Part shown: in pieces, positions 25,381 to 34,352 of the stretch | Layout of the letters: each line of letters starts with the position of its first letter | Numbering within the stretch: the first letter of the stretch is position 1 | Assembly: GCF_001427635.1 (NCBI RefSeq) | Contig: NZ_LMHA01000002.1 | Span: 434,001-498,000, forward strand | Origin: Pseudoxanthomonas sp. Root65 | GTDB taxonomy: Bacteria; Pseudomonadota; Gammaproteobacteria; Xanthomonadales; Xanthomonadaceae | DNA length: 64,000 nt | Direction of reading: 5' to 3' | The notes under the pieces: generated by a model | Database searches by the model: none | Told to the model about the DNA's origin: nothing | The model's input: the letters and a program-made list of their open reading frames with translations, nothing else | Program-made: the position numbers and the translations under genes

Positions 25381-28287
25381 ATGCCTACGCCATCGATCAG
25401 CGCCGACAACCCGGCCAGCGCGGACGCCTCGCCGGCGGAACGGATTGCGCTGATCCTGTGTGGGCTGCTGCCGGCGGGGTCGGAACTGGCGGTCTGCTGG
25501 CGGGACTGGGCCCTGGGCAACGGCAGCGGCGCCACGCCGGGCGCGCCGGCTTCCCTGCGTCGCCTGGCCGAGCATGCGCTCGCCGACAGCGGGGTCGGAC
25601 ACGACGGCCCCGGGCTGCGCGTGCATGCCTGGGACAACGCCGATGGCAATGCCCGCGTCGCACTGGCCCTGGCGTGTCCGCAGCCGCTGGCCGACGCCGA
25701 CGAAGCGTCCTGGGTCCTGCTGGCGCGCGCCCTGCTGGTGACGTCGCTCGACGCCTCGCGCGCGCAGGCGCGGGTGGTGTCGCTGGAGAAGTCCAAGCGG
25801 TTGCAGCAGGCGCTCTACGAGATCGCCGACCTGGCCGGCGCCGACCTGGAAATGCCCGAGATGCTCCGCCGCATCCATGCGGTGGTGAACTCGCTGATGT
25901 ATGCGGAGAACTGCTACATCGTCCTGTACGACGACCAGCGCCGCAGCGTGCGCTTCCTCTACTTCGCCGACCAGCGCGACCCCTATGTCGCCGAGCCCGA
26001 GCGCGAGTTCGGCGAGGAGGAGATGGCCAACAGCATGACCTTCGCGCTGCTGCGCCATGGCCAGCCGCTGCGCGGGCCGTCGGCGGTGATCCGGCAGAAG
26101 CTGGGGGTCGTGCGCGATCCCTCGCACGGCCCCGACAGCCTGGACTGGCTGGGCGTGCCGATGCGCCGCGACGACCGCGTCTGCGGCGCCATCGTGGTGC
26201 AGAGCTATGACGCGCCGGCGAGCTATGCCGACGAGGACCGCGCGCTGCTGGGCTACGTGGCGCAGCACATCCTCACTGCGCTCGACCGCAAGCACGCGCA
26301 TGTCGAACTGGAGCACCGGGTTGCAGTGCGCACGCACGAGCTGCAGCGCGCCAACCGCGAGCTGCAGGCCGAAATCATGGAGCGCAAGCGCGCCGAGAAG
26401 CTGCAGCGCGCGCTGTTCCGCATCACCGACCTGGCCATCACGTCGGAAAGCCTCCAGCGCTTCTACGCCGACGTGCACGTGGTGGTCGACGAACTGATCA
26501 ATGCCCGCAACTTCTACATCGCGCTGGTCTCCGACGATGGGGAACAACTCAATTTCCCCTATTCGATCGACGAACGCGACCCGATGCGCAAGGCCCGGCG
26601 CATGACGAACGGCCTGACCGAGTACGTCATCGCCAACGGCCGCCCGCTGCTGGCCGATCGCGCGGTGATCGGCCAGCTGGCGGACGAGGGCAAGCTGTTG
26701 CAGCACGGCCCGCCGGCCCACAGTTGGCTGGGCGTGCCGTTGTTCAGGGGTGAGGACGTCGTCGGCACGGTGGTGGTGCAGAGTTATTCCGAAGATGTGA
26801 AGTTCACCCTGCACGACCAGAACCTGCTGACCTTCGTGGCCCACCACATCGGCAACGGCCTGGACCGCCAGCGCGCGCAGGAGCGGCTGCGCAGCGCGCA
26901 TGCCGAGCTCGAGCGGCGTGTGGACGAGCGCACGCGGGAACTCAACGAGGCCAACCACCAGCTGCGCTCGCAGATCGGCGAGCGCCTGCGCATCGAGCAG
27001 CAGCTCACCCACCAGGCCACGCACGACGCGCTGACCGGGCTACCCAATCGTCCACACCTGCTGGATCGTCTGGCCGCATCCATCGAGCGCGCACGGCATG
27101 GCGATGGGCAGGCGTTCGCGGTGCTGTTCCTCGACCTGGACCGCTTCAAGCTGGTCAACGACAGCATGGGCCACGCCGCCGGCGACGAACTGCTGGTGGA
27201 AGTGGCGCGCCGCATCACCATGAGTGTGCGCGACGAGGACGTGGTCTCGCGCCTGGGCGGCGACGAGTTCGCGCTGCTGGTCGAGTATGCCGAGGGCGTG
27301 GAGAACGTGCGCGACTTCGCCCAGCGCCTGCTCGCGGTGCTGGGTCTGCCGATGTGGGTGGCCGGGCGCGAACTGTTCCCGTCGGCCAGTCTCGGCATCG
27401 CGGTGTGGCACCCACGCTACCGCAACGGCGAGGAACTGCTGCGCGATGCGGATGCGGCGATGTACCGCGCAAAAGAACAGGGTCGCGACCGCTGCGCGAT
27501 GTTCGACGAAGCGATGCGTGAAGCCGCTATGCAGAGCCTGGACCTGGAAGCCGACCTGCGGCGTGCGATCAATCATCGCGACTTCCTGCCGTTCTACCAG
27601 CCGATCCGACGCATGGACGACGGCCGGGTGATCGGCCACGAGGCGCTGCTGCGTTGGCAGCACGAACGGCGTGGCCTGCTGCTGCCGGCGGAATTCATCG
27701 CGGTGGGCGAGGACAGCGGGTTGATCGAACAGGTCGACTGGTTGCTGTACGAACAGGTGGTGCGTCAGATCGCGCGGGGCATCGAGGGCTACATCTCGGT
27801 CAATGTGTCGCCACGGCATTTCCGCTCGCCCGATTTCGGCGACCGCCTGCTGGCGATGTTCGAGGCACAGGGCGCCGATCCGTCGCGCCTGCGGCTGGAG
27901 ATCACCGAAGTCGCGCTGCTTGACGACGCGCCCCGCACGCTGCGCATCCTGCGCACGCTGCGCCAGCACGGCATCCTGGCGCAGCTGGACGATTTCGGCA
28001 CCGGCTTCTCGGCGCTGTCCTACCTGCACCGCTTTCCCATCTCGGTACTCAAGATCGACCGCAGCTTCGTCTCGGGGCTGGGCAACGAAGCGCGCCCGGA
28101 AAGCCTGGCGCTGGTGCGCGCCATCCTGGCACTGGCCGGCACGCTGGGCATCGAGACGATCGCCGAGGGCGTGGAGACCGATGAGCAACGGCAGGCGTTG
28201 CTGGACCTCGGCTGCCACCTGGGCCAAGGCTATCTGCTGGGGCGGCCTGCGGCGCAGATGGAAGCGGTTGTCGCCGATGTGGCGTGA
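25381..28287 (+). CDS. GAF-GAF-GGDEF-EAL cyclic-di-GMP signalling protein
   Basis: A 968-residue cytoplasmic bifunctional protein. Two related GAF domains (about 140-310 and 340-510) share LYEIADLA/LFRITDLA starts, DWLGVPM/SWLGVPL and VVQSY motifs, indicating an internal duplication. A coiled coil follows each. The GGDEF active site is intact (RLGGDEFALLV near 625), with an RDED inhibitory I-site five residues before it. The EAL domain is also intact (GHEALLRW near 753, ITEVALLDD, QLDDFGTGFSALSYL, AEGVET). Both synthesis and hydrolysis of c-di-GMP are therefore possible, set by whatever the GAF domains sense. ATG 25381 is chosen because the upstream frame is low in conserved sequence. Confidence 0.93.
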   Translation: MPTPSISADNPASADASPAERIALILCGLLPAGSELAVCWRDWALGNGSGATPGAPASLRRLAEHALADSGVGHDGPGLRVHAWDNADGNARVALALACPQPLADADEASWVLLARALLVTSLDASRAQARVVSLEKSKRLQQALYEIADLAGADLEMPEMLRRIHAVVNSLMYAENCYIVLYDDQRRSVRFLYFADQRDPYVAEPEREFGEEEMANSMTFALLRHGQPLRGPSAVIRQKLGVVRDPSHGPDSLDWLGVPMRRDDRVCGAIVVQSYDAPASYADEDRALLGYVAQHILTALDRKHAHVELEHRVAVRTHELQRANRELQAEIMERKRAEKLQRALFRITDLAITSESLQRFYADVHVVVDELINARNFYIALVSDDGEQLNFPYSIDERDPMRKARRMTNGLTEYVIANGRPLLADRAVIGQLADEGKLLQHGPPAHSWLGVPLFRGEDVVGTVVVQSYSEDVKFTLHDQNLLTFVAHHIGNGLDRQRAQERLRSAHAELERRVDERTRELNEANHQLRSQIGERLRIEQQLTHQATHDALTGLPNRPHLLDRLAASIERARHGDGQAFAVLFLDLDRFKLVNDSMGHAAGDELLVEVARRITMSVRDEDVVSRLGGDEFALLVEYAEGVENVRDFAQRLLAVLGLPMWVAGRELFPSASLGIAVWHPRYRNGEELLRDADAAMYRAKEQGRDRCAMFDEAMREAAMQSLDLEADLRRAINHRDFLPFYQPIRRMDDGRVIGHEALLRWQHERRGLLLPAEFIAVGEDSGLIEQVDWLLYEQVVRQIARGIEGYISVNVSPRHFRSPDFGDRLLAMFEAQGADPSRLRLEITEVALLDDAPRTLRILRTLRQHGILAQLDDFGTGFSALSYLHRFPISVLKIDRSFVSGLGNEARPESLALVRAILALAGTLGIETIAEGVETDEQRQALLDLGCHLGQGYLLGRPAAQMEAVVADVA

Positions 28288-28308
28288 GTGTGGAGTTCGC
28301 ATGTCGCG

Positions 28309-28698
28309 CTAGCGGATGTCGATGGACTGGCCGTCATGGGGTCGCAGTTGCCCCGAGGGGTTGGCTTCGCCCATGGCCGAGACCACTCGCCAATTGAGCC
28401 AGAAGTCGCCTACGCAGATTCGCCGGAATCGCACGTCGACGGTGTTGCCGGCAGGAATGTCGACCTGTTCCAGTGACGAGAGACGGGAACGCAGAACGCC
28501 GTCATGCACGGGCTTGTCGAAGTCTTCCGGCAGGGGTGCCGGAAGACTTCGGTCCATGTGGAAACTCTTCAGCTGTACGGTAACCGCATACGACCGATGG
28601 TTGACGACCACGACGTGGATTCCACAGCTCGTCGCGCGGGTGGCAGCGGGGTAGAGAAGGGCGGCGAGCACAACAAGCCTGAGAAGCGTCATGGTCAT
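28309..28698 (-). CDS. Exported hypothetical protein
   Basis: A 129-residue protein with a signal peptide (MTMTLLRLVVLAALLYPAATRA, cleavage about residue 22) and a small beta-rich mature domain with two cysteines (TSCGIHV and RICVGDF) that could form a disulfide. I do not recognise the family. Starts at GTG 28707, ATG 28698 and ATG 28692 are all possible; none has a strong ribosome-binding site. It is convergent with the GGDEF-EAL gene and lies 63 bp downstream of the vWA lipoprotein gene on the same strand. Confidence 0.65.
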   Translation of the reverse strand: MTMTLLRLVVLAALLYPAATRATSCGIHVVVVNHRSYAVTVQLKSFHMDRSLPAPLPEDFDKPVHDGVLRSRLSSLEQVDIPAGNTVDVRFRRICVGDFWLNWRVVSAMGEANPSGQLRPHDGQSIDIR

Positions 28699-28761
28699 TG
28701 GGTTCACTCATTGACGTAAGAACATGGCGGAGCCCGTCCTTGGACCTCCGCCGCTTACGGG

Positions 28762-30549
28762 TCATTCGCCCGCGATGGCGGGCGTATCGCCTTCCACGGT
28801 GACCAGTCGCTGCGCCTGGTCCACCATGCCGATGAACTCCGCCTTCAGCCCGTATAGGTCGCGCCCGGTCGCCGCACGCGCGGTGCGCACCGCATCGTCC
28901 CAGTTCCAGCCGTCGATGCGCTGGCCGCCACGCAGCAGATCAGCGTATGCAGCCACCGCACTGGCGAAGCGGAAGGCGTCGCTCGGCTGCGTGCTCAGTG
29001 CCGCGCGTGCGATCGGCGTCTCGATCAGGCGACTGCTGTCCTGGCCGGGCAGCTTGTAGCGCAGCCGCACATGCGCGATCTCATCGGTGGACGCGCCGGC
29101 CGCGACCTGCTTGCCGCCGTAGCGCAGCGCGGGCAGGCGTTCAGCGCCGCTGCCCACCGGCGTGATCTCGTACAGGGCGGTGACTTCGTGGCCTGCGCCG
29201 ATGTCGCCGGCGTCGACCTTGTCGTTGGCGAAGTCCTCGTTGGCCAGTACCCGGTTTTCGTAGCCGATCAGGCGGTACTCGGACACGACAGCAGGATTGA
29301 ACTCCACCTGGATCTTCACGTCGCGGGCGATGGTCAGCAGGGTGGACTGCATTTCGTCCACCAGCACCTTGCGGCCTTCCTGCAGCGTGTCGATGTAGGC
29401 GTGGTTGCCGTCGCCGACGTCGGCCAGCGTCTCGGCCAGCGCATCGTTGTAGTTGCCAGTGCCGAAGCCGAGCGTGGTCAGTGCGATGCCGGACGCGCGC
29501 TGGTCGGCCACCATCGTTTCCAGCGCGTCCTGGTTGACCGTGCCGACATTGAAGTCGCCATCGGTGGCCAGGATCACGCGGTTCACGCCATCCTTGACGT
29601 AGGCCTGCTTCGCCATCGCGTACGCCAGGCGGATCCCGTCGCCGCCATTGGTGCTGCCGCCGGCCTGCAGGCGATCCAGGGCGCCGAGGATCTCATCGTG
29701 CCGATCACCAGGCGTCGGCGGCAGCACCAGGCCCGCCGAGCCGGCGTAGACGACGATGCTGACCCGGTCCTGCGCACGCAGTTGCGGGACGAGCTGGGAG
29801 AACGACTGCTTCAGCAGTGGCAGCTTGTCCGGCGAATCCATCGACCCGGAAGTGTCGAGCAGGAACACGAGATTGGCCGGCGGCAGCGTCGCCTTGGGCA
29901 CGTCGTAGCCCTTGATGCCGACCATCAGCAGTTGGCGTTTGGCATTCCACGGCGCGGGGGCGAGTTCGGTGGTGACCTTGAACGGACGGCTGCGGTCGGT
30001 GGGTCCGGCGTGACCGTAGCGGAAGTAGTTGATGAACTCCTCGGCGCGCACCGCGTCCGCGGGCGGACGCTGCCCTTCGCGCAGCATGCGGCGCACGTTG
30101 CTGTAGCTGCCGGTATCCACGTCCACCGAAAAAGTCGAGACGGGCTCGTCCAGCGTACGGCGCACCGGGTTGTCGTCGCGCTCGGCGTATTTCTCGGTGT
30201 TGGCGGGCGCAGCCTGCGGGCTCTGTGGGGCAATGGCGACGTTGGCGGCCCGGTACTCCAACATCCTCATGGGGGCCGGTGGTGGCGGTGCGGCCGGTGC
30301 ATGGGCATGTCCCGCCGTGATCGCGGCCTTGGCCTGATCGCGGCGCAGGCGGGCGCCGGTGACGACGACGCTGTCGAGCGTCGCCTGCTCGCTGCGCACC
30401 GCTTCGGCGGCATCGGCGGCATCGGCGGCGACGTATGCGTCGGCCGCCGCGGCCTCCTCGGCGTCGCGGGCTTGCTGGGTAGTAGGGTTGGACTGGCATG
30501 CGGCCAGCAGGGCGGTGGCCAGCAGGGTAACGGTCAGACGGTGCGGCAT
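28762..30549 (-). CDS. von Willebrand factor A lipoprotein with DUF3520 C-terminus
   Basis: A 595-residue lipoprotein. The signal peptide ends in lipobox LAAC (Cys19). Then come an Ala-rich linker, a vWA N-terminal domain (about 110-210), a vWA domain with MIDAS DTSGSM starting at Asp232, and a C-terminal DUF3520-like region (about 410-590). It is probably periplasmic or outer-membrane and mediates metal-dependent protein contacts; the partner is unknown. Residues 57-69 read TLDSVVVTGARLR, the same TonB-receptor-like motif found in the anti-sigma-like protein 6.6 kb away. ATG 30549 has GGAG 10 nt upstream. Confidence 0.9.
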   Translation of the reverse strand: MPHRLTVTLLATALLAACQSNPTTQQARDAEEAAAADAYVAADAADAAEAVRSEQATLDSVVVTGARLRRDQAKAAITAGHAHAPAAPPPPAPMRMLEYRAANVAIAPQSPQAAPANTEKYAERDDNPVRRTLDEPVSTFSVDVDTGSYSNVRRMLREGQRPPADAVRAEEFINYFRYGHAGPTDRSRPFKVTTELAPAPWNAKRQLLMVGIKGYDVPKATLPPANLVFLLDTSGSMDSPDKLPLLKQSFSQLVPQLRAQDRVSIVVYAGSAGLVLPPTPGDRHDEILGALDRLQAGGSTNGGDGIRLAYAMAKQAYVKDGVNRVILATDGDFNVGTVNQDALETMVADQRASGIALTTLGFGTGNYNDALAETLADVGDGNHAYIDTLQEGRKVLVDEMQSTLLTIARDVKIQVEFNPAVVSEYRLIGYENRVLANEDFANDKVDAGDIGAGHEVTALYEITPVGSGAERLPALRYGGKQVAAGASTDEIAHVRLRYKLPGQDSSRLIETPIARAALSTQPSDAFRFASAVAAYADLLRGGQRIDGWNWDDAVRTARAATGRDLYGLKAEFIGMVDQAQRLVTVEGDTPAIAGE

Positions 30550-30654
30550 GGCGTGACTCCGTGTGTGGGACAGGGAGTCGAACGCGCAGGCCCGGGAAAC
30601 GGGGTTGAAGGGGGGCGCCATCTCGGGTCGGTACCCGAATCGTGCGCCGACCTG

Positions 30655-30999
30655 TCAGTCGATGGCGCCCACGTCCATGCCGTCGTAGGCAGCCAGTCCG
30701 TGTTCCTCGGCGAAGCGGTACAGCGCCTGGTTGCGCTCATGCAGGCTGTCGGGCGTGTGGACTTCGGTCTTCTCGACATGCAGCCACCACAGGTCCGGGT
30801 CCTTTCGGTTGTCCTTGTCTTCCAGGTACAGCGCGATCACGCGATAACCCTGTTCCTGCAGCAGCGGGACGACCGCCTCCAGCGGCGCGCGCGAGCCATG
30901 GGTGAAGAAGTAGCCCCACACCAGCGGCTTGCGCAGGTCCCAGGTCGTCTCCCGGGCCATGTTGTCGAACATCTCGACCAGTTGTTCGTGGGTGATCAT
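30655..30999 (-). CDS. rraB: RraB-family protein (regulator of ribonuclease E activity)
   Basis: A 114-residue small acidic protein. The pattern WGYFFTHGSRAPLEAVVPLL, GYRVIALYLED, WWLHVEKTEVHT and a terminal YDGMDVGAID fits the RraB family, whose E. coli member binds RNase E and modulates degradosome composition. No catalytic residues are expected. ATG 30999 has TGGAG upstream; a longer start at 31017 adds six residues. It lies between the vWA lipoprotein and xseA on the same strand. Confidence 0.85.
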   Translation of the reverse strand: MITHEQLVEMFDNMARETTWDLRKPLVWGYFFTHGSRAPLEAVVPLLQEQGYRVIALYLEDKDNRKDPDLWWLHVEKTEVHTPDSLHERNQALYRFAEEHGLAAYDGMDVGAID

Positions 31000-31084
31000 G
31001 AAGCGTGCTCCAGGCAAGGCGATGTGTGTTCTTGGAATAGGGGATGATGCGAAGACGGTGTGCGAAGCGGCTGCATCGAGACCG

Positions 31085-32413
31085 CTATTCCGCCCGCAGC
31101 CTCATCCGGCCATCGGCTACCTGCGCTTCCAGCCGATCCCCCGGCTGCACCTGCGCCACCGAGCGCACCAGGGTGCCGTCTTCCTTGGTCACCAGCGCGT
31201 AGCCGCGGGCGACGGTCGCCAGCGGGCTGACCGCTTCCAGTGAGCGGGCGAGGGCGCGCAGGCGCAGGGCGTCGCGTTGCAGGGTGCGCGCGACGGCGGC
31301 CTGCGGACGCGGGGCGAGAGCGAGCAGACGCGCGCGCAGCTGTTCCAGGCGACGCCGAGGCGCGTGTGCGCGCAGGACGGCGTCGGCGTGGCGCAGGGCG
31401 GCGAGGCGGCGCGCGTGCTGGTCGCGCCAGAGCGCGTGCAGCCGTCGTGCGGCGTCTTCCTGGCGGCGGCGGAACATGTCCAGCCGCGCCTGCGGACGCA
31501 AGGCGTGCAGCCGCAGGGCGGCGCGGTCGGCGCGCTGCATGGCGTTGCGCAGACGGTGCGCGTGCGTGGTGGCCAGGCGGCGGTGCAGGGTCTGCACGCG
31601 CGCCAGCAGGTCGCGCCGGTCCGGCACCAGCACTTCGGCCGCGACCGAGGGCGTCGGTGCGCGCAGGTCGGCGGCGAAATCGGCGAGGGTGAAGTCGGTT
31701 TCGTGGCCGATGGCGGAGACCACGGGCACCGGCGAGGCGGCGATGGCGCGCGCCAGGCGCTCGTCGTTGAACGCCCAGAGGTCTTCCAGCGAGCCACCGC
31801 CACGGGTCACCAGCAGCACGTCGTAACGGCCACTGCGCGCCGCGCGCTGCAGCATGTCGACGATCTGCGCGGCCGCCGTTTCTCCCTGCACCTGCACCGG
31901 CAGCACGTCCACCTCCAGCAAGGGGAAGCGCCGCTGCAGCACGCTGAGCACATCGCGCACGGCCGCGCCGGTGGGCGAGGTGAGCACGGCGAGGCGCCGC
32001 ACGTGGGCGGGCAGGGGACGCTTGCGTACATCGTCGAACAGACCTTCCGCGGCAAGCCGGGCCTTCAGTTCCTCGAACGCGCGCCGCAGTGCGCCTTCGC
32101 CGGCTTCCTCCAGGCTGTCGATCACCAGCTGGTAGTCGCCGCGCGCTTCGTACAGCGTCAGCCGCCCGCGCGCGAGCACGCGCAGTCCCTCGCGCGGCGC
32201 GAACTTCAGCCACTGGCTCTTGGGCTTGAACATCGCGCAGCGCACCTGCGCACGCGCGTCCTTCAGGGTGAAGTACAGATGGCCCGAGGCAGGGCGGGTG
32301 ACGTTGCCCAACTCGCCTTCCACCCACACCAGCGGAAAAGCGCCTTCCAGCAGGTCGCGCGCCAGCGTGTTGAGCTGGGTGGGCGTGAGGATGTCGCGGG
32401 CGGTGTCGGTCAT
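31085..32413 (-). CDS. xseA: Exodeoxyribonuclease VII large subunit
   Basis: A 442-residue subunit of the ssDNA exonuclease that acts in mismatch and crosslink repair. It starts with the OB-fold nucleic-acid-binding domain ([25 protein letters not shown]). The catalytic domain follows with [27 protein letters not shown] and [23 protein letters not shown] long Arg-rich coiled coil (about 290-400) and a GYALV C-terminal segment complete it. ATG 32413 gives the normal length; the longer frame from 32533 is not needed. The small subunit xseB is not in this window. Confidence 0.96.
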   Translation of the reverse strand: MTDTARDILTPTQLNTLARDLLEGAFPLVWVEGELGNVTRPASGHLYFTLKDARAQVRCAMFKPKSQWLKFAPREGLRVLARGRLTLYEARGDYQLVIDSLEEAGEGALRRAFEELKARLAAEGLFDDVRKRPLPAHVRRLAVLTSPTGAAVRDVLSVLQRRFPLLEVDVLPVQVQGETAAAQIVDMLQRAARSGRYDVLLVTRGGGSLEDLWAFNDERLARAIAASPVPVVSAIGHETDFTLADFAADLRAPTPSVAAEVLVPDRRDLLARVQTLHRRLATTHAHRLRNAMQRADRAALRLHALRPQARLDMFRRRQEDAARRLHALWRDQHARRLAALRHADAVLRAHAPRRRLEQLRARLLALAPRPQAAVARTLQRDALRLRALARSLEAVSPLATVARGYALVTKEDGTLVRSVAQVQPGDRLEAQVADGRMRLRAE

Positions 32414-32531
32414 GCGACAAGGATAAACGGTGGCGAGGACAGGCGCCGCGAACGCCTGCGACAGGCGGTCGCAGTCCGCCGGGCGTGTTCCGTGGTGGAA
32501 TGGCGCGATCCCGATGACCGGAATCGTCCGC

Positions 32532-33812
32532 ATGCCCGTGTCCTGCTGGTCCCGTTACGTGGTGCCGATGCTGCTTGCCGTGCTGGCGGCATGTTCGCCT
32601 GCGGGCGTGCCTCCGCCCGATGCCGTCGCGTCGTCGCCCGTCGTGGAGCGGGTGAGCCTGCCGTCACCCGCCGGTGCCGCGCAGCCCGACCTCGTCTCCA
32701 CGCCCGACGGGTCCCTGCTGCTGAGCTGGCTGGAGCCGGTGGGCGAGACCGGGCATCGCCTGCGCTTCAGCCGCCGTCCCGCGCAGGTCGCCGACTGGGA
32801 CGCGCCGCGCACCATCGCCGAAGGCACGAAGTGGTTCGTCAACTGGGCCGACACGCCGCACGTCTACGCCTTGCAGGATGGTTCGCTATGGGCACACTGG
32901 TTGCGCAGCACCGGGCCGTCGCGGATGGACTACGGCATCGACCTGGTGCGCTCCGGCGACGGTGGCGCCACCTGGAGCGCGCCGCAGCGGGTGCATCCCG
33001 CCGGCACGCCCGGCGATCATGGCTTCGTGACCTTCTGGCCGCAGGCGCGCGACCGGCTGGGCATCGCCTGGCTGGACAGCCGGCAGAAGGCGGCTGCCGG
33101 TGCGCACGCGCACCACGACGACGGCCATCATGGCGGCGGTGCCCCGATGATGCTGCGCGCGGCGTTGTATGGCGCGGATGCGACACAGCGCGCGGAATGG
33201 CCGCTGGATGCGTCCACCTGCGACTGCTGCACCACCGCGTCGGCGATGACCGACCGCGGCGTAGTGGTGGTCTACCGGGGGCGCGGTGAAGGCGAGATCC
33301 GCGATACCCGCGTTGTCCGCTTCGATGGCGAACGCTGGACGCCGCCGCGCGACGTGCATGCGGATGGCTGGATGATCGCCGGCTGCCCGGTCAACGGGCC
33401 GGTGGTCGTCGCCGACGGCGCCACGGTCTGGGTCGCGTGGTACACGGAAGCGGACGGACTGCCGGAGCTGCGGGCCGCACGTTCCGACGATGCGGGCGAC
33501 ACGTTCGCCGCGCCGGTCACGCTGGCGAAGGGCACACAGGTGCTGGGACGCCTGGGATTGGCGCGCGGCGGCGATCACCTGCTGGTGAGCTGGCTGGAAC
33601 AGGCGCCGGACGAACGCCAGACCCTCGTGCTGGGCCGCTACGACGGCGCATGGCGCCAGACGCAGCGCGTCGATGTCGCCACGCTGTCCACGCGCGGAAG
33701 GGCCAGTGGCATCCCGCGTCTGCAATGGAGCGACGATGCGGCATGGCTTGCCTGGACCGATGTGGCCGGTGAGACGCCCGGCCTGCAGGCTGCACGCGTG
33801 CGGTTCCGCTGA
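32532..33812 (+). CDS. Asp-box (sialidase-like beta-propeller) lipoprotein with His-rich loop
   Basis: A 426-residue lipoprotein. The signal peptide ends in LLAVLAAC (Cys21). The mature part resembles an exo-alpha-sialidase-fold beta-propeller with Asp boxes ([22 protein letters not shown]). The arginine triad of true sialidases is not evident, so a glycosidase role is not claimed. Two unusual patches are a histidine-rich loop ([13 protein letters not shown], about 187-199) and a CDCC cluster (about 230), both plausible metal ligands. It is followed in the same direction by DUF2946 and a TonB-dependent receptor, suggesting a metal-related group. ATG 32514 is an alternative start. Confidence 0.75.
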   Translation: MPVSCWSRYVVPMLLAVLAACSPAGVPPPDAVASSPVVERVSLPSPAGAAQPDLVSTPDGSLLLSWLEPVGETGHRLRFSRRPAQVADWDAPRTIAEGTKWFVNWADTPHVYALQDGSLWAHWLRSTGPSRMDYGIDLVRSGDGGATWSAPQRVHPAGTPGDHGFVTFWPQARDRLGIAWLDSRQKAAAGAHAHHDDGHHGGGAPMMLRAALYGADATQRAEWPLDASTCDCCTTASAMTDRGVVVVYRGRGEGEIRDTRVVRFDGERWTPPRDVHADGWMIAGCPVNGPVVVADGATVWVAWYTEADGLPELRAARSDDAGDTFAAPVTLAKGTQVLGRLGLARGGDHLLVSWLEQAPDERQTLVLGRYDGAWRQTQRVDVATLSTRGRASGIPRLQWSDDAAWLAWTDVAGETPGLQAARVRFR

Positions 33813-33876
33813 CGGCAACGGGTGCGACATTCCGTCGCATCTGATCCGCATGGCCGGCAACGCTTAAAATCACGGC

Positions 33877-34290
33877 GTGATCCGCTCGCACGCCTTCCTC
33901 CGACCGATGCTGCAGCTGGCGTTGCTGGCCGCGCTGTTGATGGCGTTTGCGCCGTCGGTGACGCGGTGGGTGAGCGTTACCGGATCGCAGGTGCTGGCCG
34001 GCTGGACCGAGCTGTGCACCACCGATGGCATCAAGTGGGTCGACACCCGCACCGAATCTACGATTGCAAAATCGCCGCTTGGCAAGGCGCCGTCGCCCGC
34101 CGGCATGTCGATGGGAGCCGATTGCGCCTATTGCACGCTGGCCGCTGCGCTGCCGTTGCTGCTGCTCTGTCTCGCGCTGCTGTTTCCCCGTCTGCCGGGG
34201 GACATCGCTGCAAGCCCGCTGACGCTTCCATCCGTCAGGCGCCAGCGCCTGCGCGGTCTCGGCGGACAGGGGCCGCCGATCCTGCTCTGA
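33877..34290 (+). CDS. DUF2946 small membrane protein with Cys pair
   Basis: A 137-residue protein from a GTG start. An N-terminal signal-anchor (residues 9-25), a periplasmic segment with LCTTDGIKW (Cys47), a GADCAYC motif (Cys83, Cys86) and a second hydrophobic helix (about 88-105) match the DUF2946 family. In several proteobacteria the family lies next to copper or TonB-type uptake genes, so metal binding by the cysteines is plausible but unproved. It ends 62 bp before the TonB receptor and is probably co-transcribed with it. Confidence 0.8.
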   Translation: MIRSHAFLRPMLQLALLAALLMAFAPSVTRWVSVTGSQVLAGWTELCTTDGIKWVDTRTESTIAKSPLGKAPSPAGMSMGADCAYCTLAAALPLLLLCLALLFPRLPGDIAASPLTLPSVRRQRLRGLGGQGPPILL

Positions 34291-34352
34291 ACCACAAGAC
34301 CTCTCGTTGATCGTGCGGCCGGTGCGCCGCGTCCTTGTGCTTTGGAGTGCCC

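Noticed and set aside
32532..33812. True sialidase activity
   Set aside because: Only Asp-box and propeller-like features are visible; the catalytic Arg triad and Tyr/Glu pair could not be identified.
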